From Methylobacteriaceae bacterium (GTDB taxonomy: Bacteria > Pseudomonadota > Alphaproteobacteria > Rhizobiales > Beijerinckiaceae): 64,000 bases of DNA. Position 1 is the first letter of the stretch. Each line of letters starts with the position of its first letter. A model generated the notes under the pieces. The model saw only the letters and a program-made list of their open reading frames with translations. It was not told the DNA's origin and made no database searches. The stretch covers positions 1-64,000 of the forward strand of contig JACKJE010000006.1 in the NCBI GenBank assembly GCA_020638135.1, written 5' to 3'. The position numbers and the translations under genes were made by a program. This document shows, piece after piece, positions 58,427 through 64,000 of this stretch.

Positions 58427-59740
58427 ATGGCCGCCGCGACGCCGAAACTCGATCATCATTGGCTGCCGTTCACGCCGAACCGCGACTTCCACGACGAGCC
58501 GAAACTCTTTTCGCGCGCCGAGGGCGTCCACTATTACACGCCGGACGGACGCGCCGTGCTCGACGGCTGCTCCGGCCTGTTCACCACGCCGATCGGCCAT
58601 GGCCGCAAGGACATTGCGGAGGCCGTCTACAAGCAGCTTCTCGAACTCGATTTCGTTTCGAGCTTCCAGCGTTCGCACCCGAAGGCCTTCGAGGCGGCCG
58701 AACGCGTCGCGCGGCTGACGCCGGACGGCATCGACAAGGTGTTCTTCTGCAATTCCGGTTCCGAAGCCGTCGACACCGCGATGAAGATCGCCATGGCCTA
58801 TCATCGCGCGCGCGGGCAATCGTCGCGCACCATGTTCGTGTCGCGCGAGCGCGCCTATCATGGCGTCGGCTTCGGCGGCGTGGCCCTGTCAGGCCTCGTC
58901 AATAACAGGCGCACCTTCGGGCCGGGCCTGCCGAATGCCGTGCATATGCGCCATACGCACGGCGCCGAGCGCTTCGTCATGGGCGAGCCGGAGACGGGCG
59001 CCGATCTCGCCGAAGATTTGCTGCGCATCGTGCAACTGCATGGCGCGGAAAATATCGCGGCCTGTTTCGTCGAGCCGATCGCGGGTTCGACCGGTGTGCT
59101 GGTGCCGCCGAAGGGCTATCTCAAGCGCCTGCGCGAAATCTGCTCGGCCAACGGCATTCTGCTGGTGTTCGACGAGGTCATCACCGGCTTCGGCCGGACT
59201 GGCAAGGCTTTCGCCTCGCAGTCGTTCGGCGTGAAGCCCGACATCATCACGATGGCGAAGGCGATCACCAATGGCGTGCAGCCGATGTCGGCGGTCGCGG
59301 TCGACAATTCCGTCTACAAGACGATCGTCGAGGATTCGCCCAATCCGCGCGCGGCCAATGAGTTCTTCCACGGCTACACCTGGTCGGCGCATCCGGCGGC
59401 CTGCGCGGCGGCGATCGCGACGATCGACATCTATGAGAAAGAGCGGCTGTTCGAGCGCGCGAGCCAGATGTCGGCCTATTTCCTCGAAGGGCTGATCTCG
59501 CTGAAGGACATTCCGATCGTCACCGATATCCGCGGCTACGGGATGGCGGGCGGCATCGATGTCGCGCCGACGCAAATTCCTGGCGAACGCGGGCATATCC
59601 TGCAGAAGAAGCTTTACGACAACGGACTGCACATCAAGACGACCGGCGACACCGGCATTCTCGCGCCGCCCTTCGTCATGACGACGGACCATATCGACCA
59701 GATGGTCGAAATTTCGAGGAAGACGCTGACGGCGCTGTGA
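58427..59740 (+). CDS. Class III omega-amino acid:pyruvate aminotransferase (probable taurine/beta-alanine)
   Basis: A 437-residue PLP enzyme. It has the class III features CNSGSEAVDTAMKIA, RERAYHGVGFGGVALSG, VFDEVITGFGRTGKAFA, the PLP lysine in MAKAITNGVQPM and GYTWSAHPAACAAA. It resembles the beta-alanine:pyruvate aminotransferases. Its position directly before xsc suggests it makes sulfoacetaldehyde from taurine (Tpa role), giving alanine from pyruvate. Sequence alone does not separate taurine from beta-alanine or other omega-amino acids, so no symbol is given. Confidence 0.85.
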   Translation: MAAATPKLDHHWLPFTPNRDFHDEPKLFSRAEGVHYYTPDGRAVLDGCSGLFTTPIGHGRKDIAEAVYKQLLELDFVSSFQRSHPKAFEAAERVARLTPDGIDKVFFCNSGSEAVDTAMKIAMAYHRARGQSSRTMFVSRERAYHGVGFGGVALSGLVNNRRTFGPGLPNAVHMRHTHGAERFVMGEPETGADLAEDLLRIVQLHGAENIAACFVEPIAGSTGVLVPPKGYLKRLREICSANGILLVFDEVITGFGRTGKAFASQSFGVKPDIITMAKAITNGVQPMSAVAVDNSVYKTIVEDSPNPRAANEFFHGYTWSAHPAACAAAIATIDIYEKERLFERASQMSAYFLEGLISLKDIPIVTDIRGYGMAGGIDVAPTQIPGERGHILQKKLYDNGLHIKTTGDTGILAPPFVMTTDHIDQMVEISRKTLTAL

Positions 59741-59760
59741 TGGCGTAGCCCCCTCCCTTT

Positions 59761-59860
59761 CCCTCCCCCGCTTCGCGGGAGAGGGGACGGCGGTCGTGCG
59801 TGACTATTGGCTGTCGGCGAGGCTACGCAGCTTTCTCGTTTTCCCGCGAAGCGGGGAGGG
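59761..59860. repeat. Inverted pair of short GC repeats before xsc
   Basis: CCCTCCCCCGCTTCGCGGG (59761-59779) and CCCGCGAAGCGGGGAGGG (59843-59860) are inverted copies differing by one C, 63 bases apart. Each also folds on itself through CCGC-TT(C)-GCGG. They belong to the same repeat family as 20368 and 20752, here in the gap between the aminotransferase gene and xsc. Confidence 0.6.
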
Positions 59861-59926
59861 CCGGGGCCGGACGCAGCGACAATCCAGCCGCAAATTGCAA
59901 GGACAATACAATTCAGGAAACGCTCC

Positions 59927-61705
59927 ATGAAAATGACGACCGAAGAAGCCTTCGTGAAAGTGCTGCAGATGCATGGGATCGAACATGCGTTCGGCATCAT
60001 CGGATCGGCCTTCATGCCGATCTCCGATCTCTTCCCGAAGGCGGGCATCATGTTCTGGGACTGCGCGCACGAGGGCAATGGCGCGCTGATCGCCGACGGC
60101 TATACGCGCACGACCGGCAAGATGGCTATGTGCATCGCGCAGAACGGGCCGGGCATCACCAATTTCGTGACCTCGATCAAGACGGCCTACTGGAACCACA
60201 CGCCGATGCTGCTGGTGACGCCGCAGGCCGCCAACAAGACGATCGGGCAGGGCGGCTTCCAGGAAGTCGAGCAGATGGCGATGTTCCGCGACTGCGTCTG
60301 CTATCAGGAGGAAGTGCGCGATCCCTCGCGCATCGCCGAGACGCTCAATCGCGTGATCCTCAAGGCGCATCGCCTGTCGGCGCCGGCGCAGATCAATGTG
60401 CCGCGCGATTTCTGGACGCAGGCGATCGACATCAACCTGCCGGTTCCCATCGAATTCGAGCGGCCGGCGGGCGGCGCGAAAGCGATCACGGAGGCCGCGA
60501 AACTTCTGTCGGAAGCCGCGTTCCCCGTGATCCTTTCAGGCGCGGGCGTCGTGATCGGCGAAGCCATTCCCGATTGCGCAGCGCTTGCCGAAAAACTCTC
60601 GGCGCCGGTGTGCTCGGGCTACCAGCACAATGATTCCTTCCCCGGCTCGCATCCGCTCGCCTGCGGCCCGCTCGGCTACAACGGCTCGAAGGCGGCGATG
60701 GAATTGATCGCCAGGGCCGACGTCGTGCTGGCGCTCGGGACGCGGCTCAATCCGTTCTCGACGCTGCCCGGCTATGGCATCGACTATTGGCCCAAGGACG
60801 CGAAGATCATCCAGGTCGACATCAATCCCGACCGTATCGGCCTGACCAAGCCGGTGAGCGTCGCGATCTGCGGCGACGCGAAACTCGTGGCGCAACAGAT
60901 TCTCGCGCAACTCGCGCCGGGCGCCGGCGACAAGGGCCGCGACGAACGCAAGGCGCTCGTTCACAAGACCAAGTCGGCCTGGCTGCAGCAGCTCTCCGGC
61001 ATGGACCACGAGGACGACGATCCTGGCACGAGCTGGAACGATCGTGCGCGCAAGCGCGATCCCGAGCGCCTATCGCCGCGCCAGGCGTGGCGCGCGATCC
61101 AGGCGGGCCTGCCGCGCGAGGCGATCATCTCCTCCGACATCGGCAATAATTGCGCGATCGGCAACGCCTATCCGACCTTCGAAAAAGGCCGAAAATATCT
61201 CGCGCCCGGCCTGTTCGGCCCGTGCGGCTATGGTTTCCCGTCGATCATCGGCGCCAAGATCGGCAATCCCGATACGCCGGTCGTGGGCTTTGCCGGCGAC
61301 GGCGCATTCGGCATTTCCATGAGCGAAATGTCGTCGATCGGCCGCGAAGAATGGCCGGCGATCACGATGGTGGTGTTCCGCAACTATCAATGGGGCGCGG
61401 AAAAGCGCAATTCGACGCTGTGGTACGACGACAATTTCGTCGGCACGGAACTCGACCCGCATCTGTCCTACGCGCGCGTGGCGGAGGCATGCGGGCTCAA
61501 GGGTGTTGTGGCGAAGACGCAGACGCAGCTGACGGAAGCGATCGCAAAGTCCTGCGAGGATCAGAAAAAAGGCGTGACGACCTTCATCGAAATCATCCTC
61601 AATCAGGAGCTCGGCGAGCCCTTCCGACGCGACGCGATGAAGAAGCCGGTGGTCGTGGCCGGCATCGACCCGAAGGACATGCGGCCGCAACGCCCTGGCG
61701 CGTAA
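59927..61705 (+). CDS. xsc: Sulfoacetaldehyde acetyltransferase
   Basis: A ThDP enzyme that splits sulfoacetaldehyde with phosphate into acetyl phosphate and sulfite, the key C-S cleaving step of taurine breakdown. The 592-residue protein starts MKMTTEEAFVKVLQMHG and has the distinctive Xsc stretches HAFGIIGSAFMPISDLFPKAG, AHEGNGALIADGYTR, QAANKTIGQGGFQEVEQM and, in the ThDP-binding domain, GFAGDGAFGISMSEMSS with NYQWGAEKRNS. The start ATG at 59927 is preferred to in-frame upstream codons. The aminotransferase and ackA lie next to it. Confidence 0.93.
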   Translation: MKMTTEEAFVKVLQMHGIEHAFGIIGSAFMPISDLFPKAGIMFWDCAHEGNGALIADGYTRTTGKMAMCIAQNGPGITNFVTSIKTAYWNHTPMLLVTPQAANKTIGQGGFQEVEQMAMFRDCVCYQEEVRDPSRIAETLNRVILKAHRLSAPAQINVPRDFWTQAIDINLPVPIEFERPAGGAKAITEAAKLLSEAAFPVILSGAGVVIGEAIPDCAALAEKLSAPVCSGYQHNDSFPGSHPLACGPLGYNGSKAAMELIARADVVLALGTRLNPFSTLPGYGIDYWPKDAKIIQVDINPDRIGLTKPVSVAICGDAKLVAQQILAQLAPGAGDKGRDERKALVHKTKSAWLQQLSGMDHEDDDPGTSWNDRARKRDPERLSPRQAWRAIQAGLPREAIISSDIGNNCAIGNAYPTFEKGRKYLAPGLFGPCGYGFPSIIGAKIGNPDTPVVGFAGDGAFGISMSEMSSIGREEWPAITMVVFRNYQWGAEKRNSTLWYDDNFVGTELDPHLSYARVAEACGLKGVVAKTQTQLTEAIAKSCEDQKKGVTTFIEIILNQELGEPFRRDAMKKPVVVAGIDPKDMRPQRPGA

Positions 61706-61708
61706 GCG

Positions 61709-62431
61709 TCAGGCATTTTCGATCCGCTTCGAATCGATCTTCGACGCATAGATCGCCGATTCCATCAGCACCGTGACGCCCGTCACGGCGTCTAGCGCGG
61801 CCTGCGATTGCCGCAGGCCGTAATGCGCGACATAGGCCGCGACGACCGGCCGCCAGCGCTGCGGCACGACGCCTTCCTCGCGCAGGACCTTGCCGGAGAG
61901 CTTGCCGTCGAAGCAATCGCGCGCGAGCGGCCATGCCCGCTTCAACAGTTCGACGCAGGGCAATTTCGGCCGCGCGCCTGCCGGCGAAGGATAGAAATCG
62001 CTGTCGTGTCCGATGATCGTCGTGACATGCGCGAACATGGCGGCGACGTCGGGCGGCGTTACGCTGGCCGAGGCTGCGGCGCCCGCAGCAAGCGGCCAGA
62101 GGCGCAACGGCGTGTCGTCGCGGGAGGCTGGAACGAGCATGTTGTTCAGGGGATCGCCGAAATAGAAAGTCTGCCCCGCTCTCGTGGTCGCAATATGCAT
62201 GCCGGCCGGCCAGGCGTCGGCCTGCGCAAACAGCGCGCGCTGCGCGGCGAAGCCCGCTATGGCGCCGGCCGCCGCGAGCAGGGTTGGGACGTCAATATGG
62301 CCGTCGAACGCCATCTCAGCCGGCAGGTTCCGGAAAAGGTCGCCGAAAGCGAAATTGCAGGCGGCGAAACGTTCGGCGCCTTCCCAGGGAAATTGCGGTT
62401 CGTCCGGTTTCAATTGCAGGCGCTGGTTCAT
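61709..62431 (-). CDS. Uncharacterised protein convergent with xsc
   Basis: A 240-residue soluble protein that starts MNQRLQLKPDEP at 62431 behind a GGAAG site. No signal peptide, membrane segment or motif I can name. The sequence has a hydrophobic central part (LLAAAGAIAGFAAQRALFAQ), GQTFYFGDPLNN and a C-terminal half with HVTTIIGHDSDFYPSPAGARPKLPCVELL and RPVVAAYVAHYGLRQSQAALD. It reads like a globular protein, with codon use like its neighbours. It ends 3 bases from the xsc stop and is divergent from the CoxL-like gene. No function is offered. Confidence 0.68.
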   Translation of the reverse strand: MNQRLQLKPDEPQFPWEGAERFAACNFAFGDLFRNLPAEMAFDGHIDVPTLLAAAGAIAGFAAQRALFAQADAWPAGMHIATTRAGQTFYFGDPLNNMLVPASRDDTPLRLWPLAAGAAASASVTPPDVAAMFAHVTTIIGHDSDFYPSPAGARPKLPCVELLKRAWPLARDCFDGKLSGKVLREEGVVPQRWRPVVAAYVAHYGLRQSQAALDAVTGVTVLMESAIYASKIDSKRIENA

Positions 62432-62634
62432 CGGGCTTCCTTTCCGGCGCAAGCTTGCGCCAGCCGCGGATGCGCCGATGTAGCTCAGCGCACAGGCCGC
62501 GTTTCGACGTGCGGACGCGCGAGCGGGTCTGCCATGAGCGGCGTAACCTTCAACTCGGACGCTTCGGCGCTATAATTCCAACCCATTCCCCCATTCCTCG
62601 GGGCCATGCGCCCCCTTCGCTCAAGAGATTGCCG

Positions 62635-64000
62635 ATGAACGCGCCCTTTGCCGATGTCCCCGAATTTTCGATCGGCAAGCCCGTACGACGCTCCGAGGAT
62701 CCCGCACTGGTGCAGGGCAGGGGCCGCTATTCCGACGACATCTCCGTTGCGGGCCAGGTCTATGGCGTGGTGGTGCGCAGCCGGCACGCGCATGGCGCCA
62801 TCAAGTCGATCGAGGCGGACGAAGCGCGCGCGATGCCGGGGGTGCTTGCCGTCTATACCGGCGCCGATCTCGCCGCCTATCACGCGCAGAAAAGCCCGTT
62901 TCCGCTCAAGAGCGACGACGGTTCGCCGATGCGCGGCAATGGCACGATGTTCTTTGCGACCGACAAGGTCCGCTATGTCGGCGATCCCGTCGCGCTAGTC
63001 ATTGCGGAGAGCGAGATCGAGGCGCGCGAAGCGGCCGAGGCAATCGTCGTCGACATCGAACCGCTGCCCGCCGCCGTCGATGCGCGCGCGGCGACCGCGG
63101 CGGGCGCGCCGCAGGTCTATGCGGATGCCCCGAACAATATCGCGCTCGACCACACGCTCGGGGACATGGCGAAAGCGAAAGCGATCATCGCCGCCGCGAG
63201 ACATGTCGCGCGCCTGCGCATCGTCGACAATCGCGTAATGGTCGCGGCGATGGAGCCACGCGCGGCGCTGTTCGAGTACGATGCAGCAAGCGAACGCTTC
63301 ACCGCCCATATGCAGACGCAGGGCGTCTACGGCATGCGCAACGGACTTGCAGCCGCCATGGGCGTGGCGCCCGACAAGATGCATGTGCTGACCAGCCAGG
63401 TCGGCGGCTCGTTCGGCATGAAGGGTTCTGTCTTCCCCGAATATATCGCGCTGTTGCACGCGGCCCGCGATCTGAAGCGGCCGGTGAAATTCACGGAGCT
63501 GCGCTCTGAGAGTTTCGTCAGCGACCATCAGGGCCGCGACCATGATGTCGACGCCGAGCTCGCCCTCGACGCCGACGGCCATATTCTGGCGATGCGGATG
63601 ACGGGCTACGCCAATCTCGGCGCCTATATGACGCCGTTCGGCGTGCTGATCGGGGCGATCAACATTCATCGTAACGCGCAGAGCGTCTATCGCACGCCGA
63701 TCATGGCGACGAATATCAAATGCGTCCTGACGAATACCCCTCCGATCGGCGCCTATCGCGGCGCGGGACGGCCGGAAGGCAATTACATCATGGAACGCAT
63801 GATCGAGGAGGCCGCGCGCGTCAGCGGCATCGACGCGATCACGCTGCGCAGGCGCAATCACATCCGTCCCGAGGAATTGCCTTACACGACCGGCGTCGGC
63901 ACGATCTATGATTGCGGCGATTTCACCGGATTGCTCGACGCGGCGCTGGAGGCGGCGGATTACAAGGGCTTTGCGGCGCGCAAGGCCGAGAGTCTCTCAC
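62635..64000 (+). CDS. Xanthine-oxidase-family molybdopterin subunit, CoxL form II-like (cut by window edge)
   Basis: The first 455 residues of a large molybdoenzyme subunit. After the N-terminal VRRSEDPALVQGRGRYSDDI and DKVRYVGDPVALVIAE come the molybdopterin contacts QVGGSFGMKG and GAYRGAGRPEGNYIMERM. The AYRGAGR motif is the form II type of CoxL-like proteins; true carbon monoxide dehydrogenases have AYxCSFR there. So this is probably an aldehyde or other hydroxylase of unknown substrate. The medium and small subunits are not in the window and may follow. The start ATG at 62635 lies after an AAGAGA site. Confidence 0.85.
   Translation, partial: MNAPFADVPEFSIGKPVRRSEDPALVQGRGRYSDDISVAGQVYGVVVRSRHAHGAIKSIEADEARAMPGVLAVYTGADLAAYHAQKSPFPLKSDDGSPMRGNGTMFFATDKVRYVGDPVALVIAESEIEAREAAEAIVVDIEPLPAAVDARAATAAGAPQVYADAPNNIALDHTLGDMAKAKAIIAAARHVARLRIVDNRVMVAAMEPRAALFEYDAASERFTAHMQTQGVYGMRNGLAAAMGVAPDKMHVLTSQVGGSFGMKGSVFPEYIALLHAARDLKRPVKFTELRSESFVSDHQGRDHDVDAELALDADGHILAMRMTGYANLGAYMTPFGVLIGAINIHRNAQSVYRTPIMATNIKCVLTNTPPIGAYRGAGRPEGNYIMERMIEEAARVSGIDAITLRRRNHIRPEELPYTTGVGTIYDCGDFTGLLDAALEAADYKGFAARKAESLS

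Noticed and set aside
62635..64000. True carbon monoxide dehydrogenase (CoxL form I)
   Set aside because: The active-site loop is AYRGAGR and lacks the AYxCSFR cysteine needed by form I enzymes.

Overview
The window is a chromosomal segment of a high-GC alphaproteobacterium, most probably of the Hyphomicrobiales (Rhizobiales). Several things point there: an NdvA/ChvA-type cyclic glucan exporter; a J-domain gene, cobS and cobT in a row with bolA divergent; mdh downstream of zapE; an RpoH-type sigma factor beside a CarD-like regulator; an Xsc sulfoacetaldehyde acetyltransferase; and a mesaconyl-CoA hydratase of the ethylmalonyl-CoA pathway. The species cannot be read from the sequence. The content is mostly core metabolism and maintenance. 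I see no prophage, insertion sequence, CRISPR array, secretion island or recognisable defence system.

Layout. 0-5.4 kb: a leftward run tsaD, PLD-like nuclease, gpsA, EVE-domain protein, zapE, tetR, then mdh (cut by the window edge). 5.5-7.9 kb: rightward hemC, hemD and an SDR. 7.9-11.6 kb: leftward L,D-transpeptidase-like lipoprotein, accA, xerD and a 58-aa membrane protein that overlaps xerD. 11.6-14.8 kb: a fused aroK-aroB and a CorC-type transporter. 14.8-18.2 kb: leftward marR, ndvA-type exporter and an unknown secreted protein; then tRNA-Ala(CGC). 18.6-20.7 kb: yggT, DUF167, mesaconyl-CoA hydratase and a small secreted protein. 20.8-24.5 kb: leftward J-domain gene, cobS, cobT. 24.6-31.1 kb: bolA, thioesterase, L,D-transpeptidase, D-Ala-D-Ala carboxypeptidase, COG0523 GTPase, acyltransferase, S4 protein, fdxA. 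31.5-37.2 kb: carD, rpoH-type sigma factor, M48 protease, nuclease-like protein, esterase-like protein. 37.4-40.9 kb: sdhCDAB. 41-45.1 kb: GNAT, mutT, lipoprotein, argJ, PpiC. 45.4-51.5 kb: secA, two small genes, priA. 52.1-57.2 kb: atpHAGDC. 57.2-64 kb: ackA, an aminotransferase and xsc (a probable taurine/sulfonate module), an unknown gene, and a CoxL-like molybdoenzyme subunit running off the end.

The reading frame is broken by single-base indels in five otherwise well conserved genes (cobT, cobS, an L,D-transpeptidase, a D,D-carboxypeptidase and atpD). Because the essential atpD is among them and most indels lie in short homopolymers, sequencing or assembly error is the likeliest cause; those genes are probably intact in the organism.

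The best leads are regulatory or architectural. A near-perfect dyad sits on a good core promoter before marR. An 11-bp perfect dyad surrounds the -10 box of a strong promoter-like site upstream of carD. CarD itself carries a histone-H1-like N-terminal tail of about 300 residues. An esterase-like protein has lost its nucleophile serine. The sulfonate module pairs xsc with ackA. I did not find convincing evidence of a wholly new multi-gene system.
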